From assembly GCA_030065235.1 (NCBI GenBank), contig JASJDC010000013.1, positions 62,001-126,000 on the forward strand: a stretch of DNA of 64,000 bases. The letters are read 5' to 3'. Positions within the stretch are counted from its first letter, which is position 1; every line of letters begins with the position of its first letter. The DNA comes from Alphaproteobacteria bacterium. Lineage in GTDB: Bacteria; Pseudomonadota; Alphaproteobacteria; UBA8366; Aestuariispiraceae. The notes under the pieces are model-generated. The model was given only the letters and a program-made list of their open reading frames with translations, was not told where the DNA came from and did no database searches. Of the stretch, positions 10,901 through 18,344 are shown piece after piece. Both the position numbers and the translations under genes were made by a program.

Positions 10901-11539
10901 CCTCTGCTGGCGGGTGCGGCGAACGCGGTTGGCGGGTCAGGCGCGGACCGTTTGAAAGGCGACACGCAAGCGAACCTGCTGTTTGGGGGGGACGGCGAGG
11001 ACACGTTGATCGGAGACGGCGCTGACGACGCCCTGCTGGGCGGGGCCGGCGATGACGCGCTCCATATCGATGTCCACGATCTTGGCGACGGGACCGGCGC
11101 GCCGGTCTTCACGGACCCGGTGGCGGACGCGATTCGCGACGCCTATGAAGGCGCCGACAGCGACGATACGGATATAGAGGCGGCATTTCGCGGTCAGATC
11201 GACGGCGGTTCCGGCCGCGACACGTTGTATGTGAGGTCGGATGGCGATGAGCTCTTCACGCTGACCGGCGACAAGTTCAGCGATGTGTCGAACATCGAGG
11301 TCCTGGATCTGACCGGCCTGTCCGGCGGCGCCGATCTGGCGCTCAGCGTCGATGACCTTGTCAGCATGACCGACGAAGAGAACGCCCTTACGATCTTGCT
11401 CGGCGAAGGGGACAACACCGTCAAGATCGACGGCGCTGAACTCGACGTGGAGGAAAGCCCGGTCGAAATCCCTGTCGGCGACGATATCGTCACGGTGAAG
11501 ATCGAGCAGACGCCTCCTGCGCCGGAAGCGGTTATTTAG
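7961..11539 (+). CDS. FecR-domain/RTX calcium-binding mosaic surface protein
   Basis: This acidic protein of about 1192 residues has a mosaic structure. Residues 120-265 form a FecR-type domain (LQGEITVLRVDGTRVLLGEGD, then TPVATIGIRGTKYGI). An Asp/Glu-rich linker spans about 300-450. RTX nonapeptides (GGAGDDEISGGAGDDVLDGG) lie near 585-635. Ig/cadherin-like repeats (GLPEGASLSAGVLNGDGTV) lie near 710-950. A second RTX block lies near 990-1040. There is no Sec signal, so type I secretion with calcium-driven folding is expected, but no type I exporter is nearby. A better ribosome-binding site (GGGAGAG) precedes ATG 7961 than ATG 7946. Adhesion or biofilm function is inferred. Confidence 0.8.
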   Translation: MARLDPSPPSARGETHNDGDKAVLDQTPDHVIDAGAGAVVVPYADLLLQSDFGRFGPDLQLTAPDGTTVLITNYFAQAVPPDLFTIAGSRIPADLAAKLAGPRAPNQVAQTDMISTLEEPIGAIETLQGEITVLRVDGTRVLLGEGDPLYQGDTIVSGPDAAVGIIFADKSTMSMDGGARIVLDELIYAPGDASASSQVFNVIQGAFVFTSGAIGKENAEAVTVNTPVATIGIRGTKYGINVDAVDGGTNVTVFEGAVIVNNAGGTALLTGIGESTLISSSFVEPSPVFVMPPEIQARTYGDAIGFHPPPQQIPGDQGDGAEEEATIEEELIDGEAEQEDILEEAAADETPVDEAALEPEIVDPVPIETADADIFFEVLDGDLGGDTSEEAEFTAAADLATTSATSGDALFGAPLQDDTQDEAPITFGDTGSEPEETGPTEDEDGITIVSLDPGDALTASVSGRIVETYSVDAGDAIAIDAPAPVSAGAVQNLSIDATATPGGDDAWRVSQAADGRTLVQGPDGTDIAALGFEDLELALGAGDDAVLLSDLPEAEGDEGRITLRLGDGDDSAVAGATVHRDLDIHTGGGDDVIIGGAGDDEISGGAGDDVLDGGAGEDRIEGGAGSDAARFVVGQNGGGMDDYDGGEDDDILIIAYTAADTADPTVLSELITLQTQAQTGVITDGVQTLSALGLSFKNFETIVLDGPVIPSGQIVLSVPAGLEDTALPVDISVTPDDPDAGWDIAVTISGLPEGASLSAGVLNGDGTVTLSEAELAGLTVTPPANSGDDFTLTANAAVSDPATGVSNNLAPSVATVVVAAVVDSASLVSEAEPSLYDGEAVIGDEGEALVTFNLNLRLDLEDADGSEIMSFTVLGVPDNAQFWSDDGPISPTAGIATFTSNSVDLASLRISVPAETGDFTLGFLGRLTDVDSDDSSNDQAPFNFLADIDVAMPDSPFAVIDDTAIPGVDDGAPMDADLNDPLLAGAANAVGGSGADRLKGDTQANLLFGGDGEDTLIGDGADDALLGGAGDDALHIDVHDLGDGTGAPVFTDPVADAIRDAYEGADSDDTDIEAAFRGQIDGGSGRDTLYVRSDGDELFTLTGDKFSDVSNIEVLDLTGLSGGADLALSVDDLVSMTDEENALTILLGEGDNTVKIDGAELDVEESPVEIPVGDDIVTVKIEQTPPAPEAVI

Positions 11540-11548
11540 ACCGCTTTT
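11527..11548 (+). terminator. Probable intrinsic terminator spanning the RTX gene stop codon
   Basis: AGCGGT (11527-11532) and ACCGCT (11540-11545) form a 6-bp stem around a 7-nt loop, followed by a short T run. The TAG stop codon (11537-11539) lies in the loop. The stem is short, so termination strength is uncertain. Confidence 0.45.
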
Positions 11549-11601
11549 GTCCGGCTGACGGGCGCTCTTGCGACGCTTCGAAGCGGTATGCGCCGGTTGG
11601 T

Positions 11602-11784
11602 TTAGCCGTCGGTCTTGTCTTTCGGGAAGGTCCAGAGCATCGCGACCATGATGATCATCGCGATCGGCGTCAGCGCCAGGCCGAAATAGAAGGCCGAGAT
11701 CGAGCCGAAGACGAACCAGGCGACCACGAATAAGACCGCGATAACCAGCAGAATTGCAGAGAGAACATTGGCGTTGCTCAACAT
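11602..11784 (-). CDS. Small two-helix membrane protein downstream of ccoS
   Basis: This 60-residue protein is almost entirely two hydrophobic helices, about residues 7-31 and 33-53, with a charged tail (PKDKTDG). I do not recognise the family. It lies in the same direction 81 bp after ccoS at the end of the cbb3 oxidase cluster, which suggests a membrane accessory of respiration, but position is the only evidence. The start MLSNANVLS is the only one that gives a full first helix. Confidence 0.6.
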   Translation of the reverse strand: MLSNANVLSAILLVIAVLFVVAWFVFGSISAFYFGLALTPIAMIIMVAMLWTFPKDKTDG

Positions 11785-11865
11785 GGGCGTCCTTTCCGGC
11801 CCGTCCTCGGGCTCTTTCGCGTTGCGTGTTACATCGACCGGCGATCGGCCGCTTGCCTTCTTTGG

Positions 11866-12006
11866 TCAATCATCGTCGTAGAGAATTCTTTCCGCGGCCC
11901 CGTCGAGATCGTCGAATTGCCCCGACTTCAGGCTCCACAAGAACGCCGCCAATCCCAATAGCCCAAGAAGCAGGGCGATCGGAATGAGATACATCAAAGC
12001 GCTCAT
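11866..12006 (-). CDS. ccoS: cbb3-type cytochrome oxidase assembly protein CcoS
   Basis: This 46-residue open frame encodes one transmembrane helix after MSALMYLIP, followed by the typical CcoS tail WSLKSGQFDDLDGAAERIL with acidic residues and an Asp-rich end. CcoS (FixS) is needed for cofactor insertion into the cbb3 oxidase. Its ATG overlaps the TGA of ccoI in an ATGA arrangement, the usual ccoI-ccoS coupling. Confidence 0.92.
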   Translation of the reverse strand: MSALMYLIPIALLLGLLGLAAFLWSLKSGQFDDLDGAAERILYDDD

Positions 12007-14306
12007 ACCGCCGCCTCCGTTTTTGGCCGGTCAGCCCCTTTCACCCGCAAGGCGTTCAGGGTCACGACGATCGAACTGCCCGACATCGCGATCGCCGCAA
12101 TCAAGGGCGTAACGAAACCGGCCATGGCGAAGGGAATGGCGACCACGTTGTAGCCAAGCGCCAGCGCGAAATTCTCGATCAATAGGCGCCGCGCCGACCG
12201 GGCTGTGTTCAGCAGCATCGGCACGGAGCGTAGATCGCCGCCCTGGAAGACCGCATCCGCCGCCGTTTGGCTGATATCCGCCGCTTCGGACGGCGAGAAG
12301 GAGGCGTCGGCGGCCGCCAACGCCGGCGCGTCATTCAAGCCGTCTCCGACCATCAGGACCGATTTGCCTTGATCCCGAAGCTTTTCGATCATCTGGATTT
12401 TCTGAGCCGGCGTGCATTGGCTGAGATAGGCCTCGACGCCGACCGCTTCGGCGACCCGTTCCACCGGTTTGGTCCGGTCGCCGGACAACAGCATGACTTC
12501 GACCCCGTCCCGCTTCAAGGCGGCGATGGCGTCAGCCGCACCGGGACGCAATGTTTCGGTGAAGGAGAACCGCACCGACGGCTGGCCCGGCCGCGCCAGC
12601 CAGAGCTCCGGCCCTTCGGCCGCGCCCTTGCAGACCGCATTGTCATTCGCCTCATTCCGCAGCCCATAGCGCAAATCTTCGCGCATCACCCCGCACCAAT
12701 CGCGCGCGCCGAGCCTGATTTCGCGGCCGGCCCCATCCGGCGCTGATAGGCCCTGCCCGGGATGCTCCGTGACGCCCTCCAGAGCAGTCGCATCGGGCGC
12801 CGCGGCCGCCAAGGCGCGGCTTAGAGGATGGGTGCTCACGCAAGCGAGCCGGGCGGCGAGCGCCAGATCGTCATCCGAGACGCCGGTCTTGTCGAGCACC
12901 GGCCGCCCCGTGGTCAGCGTGCCGGTCTTGTCAAAGATCACCGTGTCAACTTTGGACAGCCGCTCCAGAGCGTCTCTCGCCTTCAACAAGATCCCGGACC
13001 GCATCAAGGCGCCGCTGGCTGAGACCTGAACGGCCGGCGCGGCCAGGCCTAAGGCGCAGGGACAGGTAATGATCAGGACTGCGACGGCGATGAACAACGC
13101 CGGCTGCCACGCCACACCGGCGAAGCCCCACCATCCGATAAAGGCGATGGCCGCCATCAGATGCACGACCGGCGTGTAGTAGCGCACAATCCGGTCCGAG
13201 AGCGCGACGAAGCGGCCTTTGGCCTGCTCCGCCGTCTCCATCAGCTGCGCCATTTCGGCGAGCAGGGTGCCGTCGCCGACCGCGGTGACCCGGACCGTCA
13301 GCGGCGCCGAGAGGTTGATCATGCCGGCATAGACCGGATCGGAGGCCGCAACCGCCTTTGGGGCTGTTTCGCCGTTGATTAGGCTGGCGTCGAGATCGCT
13401 TCTGCCCTCTTCGACCACGCCGTCGGCCGGCAGGCGCGCGCCCGCCGCGCATAGTATCCGGTCGCCTGGGGCCAACGCATCGATGCTGACGGTCGAGGGC
13501 GCGCCGGTTCCGGTGATCACCTGCGCGGTCTTTTCGCGCAGGCTGAGCAACCGCTCCGCTGCGCCGCGCGCCTTGGCCCGGCAACGGCGATCCAGAAACC
13601 GCCCCAAGAGCAGGAAGAAAAGCAGCATCAACGCGCTCTCGAAATAGGCGTGATCGCCGCCGGTGGCGGTCTCAAGCAGGCTGACCGCGACAGTCGCGAC
13701 GACCCCGACCGAGATCGGCACATCCATATTGGTGCGCCGACGCGCCACGGCCGCCCAAGCCGATTTGAAGAACGGCCGCCCGGCATAGAGCACGGCGGGG
13801 GTCGCAATGGCGGCCGAAACCCAATGCAGCAACCCGCGGGTCGCTTCGCCCATCTCGCCATGGCCGGCCCAGATCGCCACCGACATCAACATCACGTTCG
13901 AAGCGGCGAAACCGGCGACGCCCATGGCGCGCAACAAGGCGGTCTGCTCGGCCCGATCCGCGTCGCGCAGAGTCTCGGGATCATAGGCGGCCGCCGGGAA
14001 CCCCAGCGCATCCAGCCGGTCCAGGATCTGGTCGCCCATCTGGTCAGCGCCGCGCCAGACCACATGCAGCCGCCGAGTGGTCAGATTAACCCGCGCCTCG
14101 GCGATCTCAGGCCAAGATTTCAGGTCGCGCTCGATCTTGTTGACGCAGCCGCCGCAGCGGACGCCTTCGACCATCATATCCAACACGCGCCGGTCATCCG
14201 CATCACGCCGTACGAAGGGTGCAGACCGGCCTGCGCCCGGCAAGGGTCCAGGCGCCGCCCCCGCGGCGGTTGCAGCGTTCAGCGTTGGCGCGCTGGCGTC
14301 CGGCAT
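12003..14306 (-). CDS. ccoI: Copper-exporting P1B-type ATPase of cbb3 oxidase assembly (CcoI/FixI)
   Basis: The 767-residue heavy-metal P-type ATPase has an N-terminal metal-binding CGGC at residues 51-54, the membrane CPC motif at 415-417, the phosphorylation site DKTGT at 459-463, and a late GDGLNDAPAL hinge. CcoI moves copper across the inner membrane for the binuclear centre of CcoN. It lies between ccoH and ccoS in the conserved ccoGHIS order. An Ala/Gly/Pro-rich extension of about 35 residues precedes the metal-binding domain. Confidence 0.95.
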   Translation of the reverse strand: MPDASAPTLNAATAAGAAPGPLPGAGRSAPFVRRDADDRRVLDMMVEGVRCGGCVNKIERDLKSWPEIAEARVNLTTRRLHVVWRGADQMGDQILDRLDALGFPAAAYDPETLRDADRAEQTALLRAMGVAGFAASNVMLMSVAIWAGHGEMGEATRGLLHWVSAAIATPAVLYAGRPFFKSAWAAVARRRTNMDVPISVGVVATVAVSLLETATGGDHAYFESALMLLFFLLLGRFLDRRCRAKARGAAERLLSLREKTAQVITGTGAPSTVSIDALAPGDRILCAAGARLPADGVVEEGRSDLDASLINGETAPKAVAASDPVYAGMINLSAPLTVRVTAVGDGTLLAEMAQLMETAEQAKGRFVALSDRIVRYYTPVVHLMAAIAFIGWWGFAGVAWQPALFIAVAVLIITCPCALGLAAPAVQVSASGALMRSGILLKARDALERLSKVDTVIFDKTGTLTTGRPVLDKTGVSDDDLALAARLACVSTHPLSRALAAAAPDATALEGVTEHPGQGLSAPDGAGREIRLGARDWCGVMREDLRYGLRNEANDNAVCKGAAEGPELWLARPGQPSVRFSFTETLRPGAADAIAALKRDGVEVMLLSGDRTKPVERVAEAVGVEAYLSQCTPAQKIQMIEKLRDQGKSVLMVGDGLNDAPALAAADASFSPSEAADISQTAADAVFQGGDLRSVPMLLNTARSARRLLIENFALALGYNVVAIPFAMAGFVTPLIAAIAMSGSSIVVTLNALRVKGADRPKTEAAV

Positions 14307-14321
14307 GACGGGCTCTTCCCC

Positions 14322-14861
14322 CTACAAATCTGAGACGGTGAAGGTCTCGGCGATCCGGTAGTCGACGGCGGCGCCGTTGTGCTCGGCCGTCACCGCGCCT
14401 CTAAAAGACCAGCGCCCGCCCAAAGGTCCGTGCACCGGCGCTTCGAACCGGTCCATCCCGGCCGGCGCGAACTGAATCTCGAAGACTTGGGAGAAACGCC
14501 CGACCCGCTCTAACACGCCAACGACCGCCACGCCGGAAAGCGGCTGTCCATCGGCGTCCTGGATCGACACCGAGAGAACGCCGGTCCAGGCGCCGTCCTC
14601 GAAGCGTATATCGTTGAGCGCCGCCGTATGCGTGAAGCCCAAGGCTTCCTGACTGCGCTGCGCCTCAAGGACTTGGTTGTAGTTGAGGCCCCGGTCATAC
14701 GGGTTCTCGGTCACCAACCCGACCCAGGAGGTCGTCGCGAGATATACGAGATAGCCGTTCACCGCGAAGATCACGGCGAAGAACACAAAGAACAGATACG
14801 GGATCCGATTATCCCACACTTTCTTCTCTGTCTGTTCCGCATCCATTGTCGTTTGCGCCAT
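14322..14861 (-). CDS. ccoH: cbb3 oxidase assembly protein FixH/CcoH
   Basis: The 179-residue protein has an N-terminal membrane helix (about residues 20-45, YLFFVFFAVIFAVNGYLVY) and a periplasmic beta-sandwich domain, as in FixH. It includes the family segment ENPYDRGLNYNQVL. CcoH is a stable assembly subunit of the cbb3 oxidase. The ATG shares one base with the TAA of ccoG, so the two are translationally coupled, and ccoI follows after 15 bp. Confidence 0.92.
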   Translation of the reverse strand: MAQTTMDAEQTEKKVWDNRIPYLFFVFFAVIFAVNGYLVYLATTSWVGLVTENPYDRGLNYNQVLEAQRSQEALGFTHTAALNDIRFEDGAWTGVLSVSIQDADGQPLSGVAVVGVLERVGRFSQVFEIQFAPAGMDRFEAPVHGPLGGRWSFRGAVTAEHNGAAVDYRIAETFTVSDL

Positions 14862-16429
14862 TATTCAGGCCCCCAGATGTACGATTCCTTGCTTTCCAAA
14901 ACTGCGCCGCTTTCGGCGTCGCGGACTACGAAATCAACCTCGTTCCGGCCGCGCAGTCCCACCCCGCGCGGCGCGGTGACAAAGACCGTCCAGGTTTCGA
15001 CCTCAGCGGAGCCGGCCTGAAGCTGCAGGCCCGGGTCGGACGCCGCCTCGATCGCGTCCTCGCCGGACGCGCTGCGCAGCAGCAGCCCGTCGACGCCGGT
15101 CACCGCCAAACGGAAGTCGAGCACGTCCCGCTGTTTATTGCTGATGCGGACGGTGTAGGTGTTGCGCACGCCGCCGTCCGACAGCCGCACAAAGACCGGC
15201 TGACGGTCGGGAATGACGCTCAACACCAGCGCATCGCGTGAGATCAGGGCGAACAAGGTGATCGCCGCGATCAGCCCGGCGGCCAACACATAGATGATGG
15301 TGCGCGGCCGGATCAGCCGCCGTCCCAAAGGCGGCTGTCCGGCCGACCGCGCCGCATGGTTGGACTCGCTGTCGAAAGCGATCAGACCGTGCGGCCGTTT
15401 CACCTTGTCCATGATCGCGTTGCAGGCGTCGATGCAGAGACCGCAGCCGATGCACTCGAATTGCAGACCCTTGCGAATGTCGATCCCCATCGGACAGACC
15501 ACAACGCATTGGTTGCAATCGATACAGTCGCCGCGGCCGCTTTCGCCCGCCTGGACGCCGGCCGCGGCGGCTTCCGCCAATTCCTGAAGCGTCGAATGCG
15601 CCAGAGCCCCCTCGCCCTCGAGCGACTGCAGAGACGGCCGCAGCGGCGCCTTCACTTTGCCGCGCGGCTCCGCCCGCCAATCCTGATAAGTGACGACCAG
15701 GGAGTCGGCGTCCAGCAGGGCCGACTGGAAGCGCGGCCAGGGGCACATATGAGTGCAGACTTTCTCGCGCGCGCCGCCCGCCAGCGCATACGTCAAGGCG
15801 GTCAACACACCGATGAAGAGATAGGCCGGGACCGGCGCCTCGCCGGTGAAAATCAGCGGAAAAACCGTCGGCGCATCGATGAAATAGAGCACGAAGGCGC
15901 CGCCGGTCGACGCCGCGATCACGATCCAAAGCGCGTGTTTCGCGACTTTCTTGCCGGCCTTTGACAGGCTCATGGGCGCCATGGCCATGCGCATACGCGC
16001 TCCGCGATCGCCCTCGATCCAGCGTTCGACCTGCATGAACAGGTCGGTCCAGACGGTCTGCGGACAGGAGAAGCCGCACCAGATCCGGCCGAACAGGGCG
16101 GTGACCAGAAACAGACCCAAGGCGGACAGGATCAGGAGGCCGGTGACGACATAAAGGTCGCCGGGCCAGATCTCCATATCCAACAGGAAGATTCGGCCGA
16201 TATCGGCGTCGACCAGGATCATCTGGTTCGGCGCGCCCTCGCCCCGATCCCAGCGCAACCACGGCACGATATAGTAGACCGCCAGCAGCAGGATCTGCGC
16301 CGCCCATTTGATCGAACGCAGACGACCCCGGACGGCGGCGGGATAAATGCCGACCAGCGATTTCAGCGCGCGTCTCGGCGCGCCGCCGCCCATAGTCGCG
16401 CTATCCGCTTGCATCACGCCGCCATCCAT
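14861..16429 (-). CDS. ccoG: cbb3 oxidase accessory ferredoxin-like membrane protein CcoG
   Basis: The 522-residue polytopic protein has about five membrane helices and an embedded double 4Fe-4S ferredoxin (CIDCNQCVVVCP at 302-313 and CIGCGLCIDAC at 326-336), plus GFSCPQTVWTDLFM near 119. RdxA/FixG/CcoG acts in copper handling for oxidase assembly. About 35-40 residues (roughly 257-297, Ala/Glu-rich, with EGEGALAHSTLQELAEAAAA) sit between WRAEPRG and the first cluster motif, a place where the homologues I recall have only a short linker. It is followed immediately by ccoH. Confidence 0.93.
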   Translation of the reverse strand: MDGGVMQADSATMGGGAPRRALKSLVGIYPAAVRGRLRSIKWAAQILLLAVYYIVPWLRWDRGEGAPNQMILVDADIGRIFLLDMEIWPGDLYVVTGLLILSALGLFLVTALFGRIWCGFSCPQTVWTDLFMQVERWIEGDRGARMRMAMAPMSLSKAGKKVAKHALWIVIAASTGGAFVLYFIDAPTVFPLIFTGEAPVPAYLFIGVLTALTYALAGGAREKVCTHMCPWPRFQSALLDADSLVVTYQDWRAEPRGKVKAPLRPSLQSLEGEGALAHSTLQELAEAAAAGVQAGESGRGDCIDCNQCVVVCPMGIDIRKGLQFECIGCGLCIDACNAIMDKVKRPHGLIAFDSESNHAARSAGQPPLGRRLIRPRTIIYVLAAGLIAAITLFALISRDALVLSVIPDRQPVFVRLSDGGVRNTYTVRISNKQRDVLDFRLAVTGVDGLLLRSASGEDAIEAASDPGLQLQAGSAEVETWTVFVTAPRGVGLRGRNEVDFVVRDAESGAVLESKESYIWGPE

Positions 16430-16469
16430 CCTTTTGATCCGCCTTTAATGACCGCCTCTCGCGACAGCC

Positions 16470-17348
16470 TTATTGACCGCCGCCGAGACCGTGGACGTAA
16501 AGCGCCAACATCCGAATGGTCGGATCATCGATGCGCGCCACGAAGGCCGGCATCACGCCATGTTTAGGCTGAACGATCTGCCCGGCGACCTGCTCAAGCT
16601 CGCCGCCATACAACCAGACGAAGTCGCGCAGGTTCGGGGCGCCAAGATCGGTCGCGCCTTCGCCTTGTTCGCCATGACAGCTCGCGCAATTGTCGGCGTA
16701 GAGCACGCCGGCCTCGCTTGTCGGGTCCGCACCGCCTTCCGACAGGCTCAGCACATAGGCCGCGAGTTGGTTGATCTCGTCCGACGTCAACAAATCGTCG
16801 GCGCCGAAGGCCGGCATTTCGCTATACCGGGCCTCGTCATGATCGCTGCGCACGCCATATTGGATGGTCGCATAGATCGCCTCCAAGTCACCGCCCCAGA
16901 GCCAATCGTCATCGGCGAGCACCGGATAACCGCCCGGCAGGCCGCCGCCGCCGACCGCGTGACAGCCGGCGCAGTTGGTGTTGAAGGCGGCCTGACCGCC
17001 GCGCGCAGCGAAGGAAACCAGCTCAGCGTTGGCCGCGACATCCTGCAAAGAGGCGCTGGCGATTTGATCGACATAGACCGATTGCGCCGCTTTGGCCTCT
17101 TCGATCCTTGCAGCCACCGCCTGGCGCTCGGTATAGCCCAACGAGCCGTCCAAACTGTCCTTGCCGATCGGGAAGGACGGGTAGAGCCAGAGATAGACCG
17201 CCGCGATCGCAATGGTGATCAGGTAGGTGATGCTCCACCATTTCGGCAGCGGGTTCTCGAGCTCCTTGATGCCGTCCCAGGAATGTCCCGTGGTCTCGAC
17301 GCCGGTCAGCGGATCGATATCCGGTTTGTGGCTGTCATTCGTCGCCAT
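16470..17348 (-). CDS. ccoP: cbb3 oxidase dihaem cytochrome c subunit CcoP
   Basis: The 292-residue protein has the N-terminal CcoP segment (PKWWSITYLITIAIAAVYLW, a membrane anchor at about 37-57) and two c-type haem sites, CAGCH at 126-130 and CASCH at 221-225. Methionine ligands are probable at SEMPAF near 177 and in HGVMPAF near 263. It passes electrons to CcoO. The frame is open to 17396, but ATG 17348 has a good AAAGGA ribosome-binding site and gives the expected MATNDSHKPD start. Confidence 0.95.
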   Translation of the reverse strand: MATNDSHKPDIDPLTGVETTGHSWDGIKELENPLPKWWSITYLITIAIAAVYLWLYPSFPIGKDSLDGSLGYTERQAVAARIEEAKAAQSVYVDQIASASLQDVAANAELVSFAARGGQAAFNTNCAGCHAVGGGGLPGGYPVLADDDWLWGGDLEAIYATIQYGVRSDHDEARYSEMPAFGADDLLTSDEINQLAAYVLSLSEGGADPTSEAGVLYADNCASCHGEQGEGATDLGAPNLRDFVWLYGGELEQVAGQIVQPKHGVMPAFVARIDDPTIRMLALYVHGLGGGQ

Positions 17349-17428
17349 GTCTGTGTCCTTTCCCCTTTCCGACGCCGGGAAACCGCGCGACGCCATTGGA
17401 CCTTTGATTCTTTCTCGTCGAACCCGGC

Positions 17429-17578
17429 CTAGTCTTTCTCATCCAGCGGAATGCGCGCATTCGCGTCCATCTCCGTCCGGCGGCTCGGCCAATAGGCCCA
17501 GAAGACGATGGCGCCGAAGCCGATCACCCCAAGCACAATGCCGATGATCTTTAGGTTGCTCAGAAAATCAGGTCCCAT
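17429..17578 (-). CDS. ccoQ: cbb3 oxidase small subunit CcoQ/FixQ
   Basis: This 49-residue frame encodes one membrane helix (IIGIVLGVIGFGAIVFWAYW, about 11-30), then PSRRTEMDANARIPLDEKD, the typical charged CcoQ tail. CcoQ stabilises the oxidase complex. It sits between ccoO and ccoP as expected, with ATG at 17576-17578. Confidence 0.92.
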   Translation of the reverse strand: MGPDFLSNLKIIGIVLGVIGFGAIVFWAYWPSRRTEMDANARIPLDEKD

Positions 17579-17609
17579 AATCACTGCTCCTGTACGACGC
17601 GTGCGCCGT

Positions 17610-18329
17610 CTATTGAACCAGATCGCTGGTGTCGTAGTTGGTGAAGTCGACCAAGGTGCCCAGCATCTGCAGATAGGCGATCAACGCGTCCATCTCCGTC
17701 AACTTCGAGGGTTGCCCGTCGAAGTCTCCGGTCACCGCCTTTGGATAGCGGGCCAACAGATCGTCCGTATCGGCGTCGACTAGGGCCTGGATCGTCAGAT
17801 CGGCTTGCGCCGCGGCGATCATCTCGTCGCTATAGGGCACGCCGACGATGCGCAGGGTCGCCAAATGCTGATCGATGTCGGTCTGGCCAAGCTCCTTATC
17901 CAGGAGGAAGCCGTAGGCGGGCATGATCGAATGCGGCAGCACGCTGCGCGGATCGATCAAGTGCGCGACATGCCAGTCGTTGGAGTATTTGCCGCCGATC
18001 CGCGCCAAGTCCGGGCCCGTCCGCTTCGAGCCCCATTGGAACGGATGGTCGTACATGCTCTCCGCCGCCAGGCTGTAATGGCCATAGCGTTCGACCTCGT
18101 CCCGGAAGGGCCGCACCATCTGACTGTGACAGGTGTAGCAGCCTTCCCGGATGTAGATGTTCCGGCCGACCAGTTCGAGCGGCGAGTAGGGGCGCACCCC
18201 TTCCACCTTCTCGATCGTGCTTTCGATCTGGAACAGCGGCACGATCTGCACGAGACCGCCGATGCTGACCGCGACCAAGGTCAAGAGAACGAGGAGCGGC
18301 GTGCTTTTCTCGATGATTGAATGATCCAT
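17610..18329 (-). CDS. ccoO: cbb3 oxidase monohaem cytochrome c subunit CcoO
   Basis: The 239-residue protein has an N-terminal membrane anchor (about 10-32) and a single haem site CYTCH at 64-68 inside the family sequence [29 protein letters not shown] provides the probable methionine ligand. It receives electrons from CcoP and delivers them to CcoN. The gene follows ccoN by 15 bp. Confidence 0.97.
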   Translation of the reverse strand: MDHSIIEKSTPLLVLLTLVAVSIGGLVQIVPLFQIESTIEKVEGVRPYSPLELVGRNIYIREGCYTCHSQMVRPFRDEVERYGHYSLAAESMYDHPFQWGSKRTGPDLARIGGKYSNDWHVAHLIDPRSVLPHSIMPAYGFLLDKELGQTDIDQHLATLRIVGVPYSDEMIAAAQADLTIQALVDADTDDLLARYPKAVTGDFDGQPSKLTEMDALIAYLQMLGTLVDFTNYDTSDLVQ

Positions 18330-18344
18330 GACGTCGCTCTCCTC

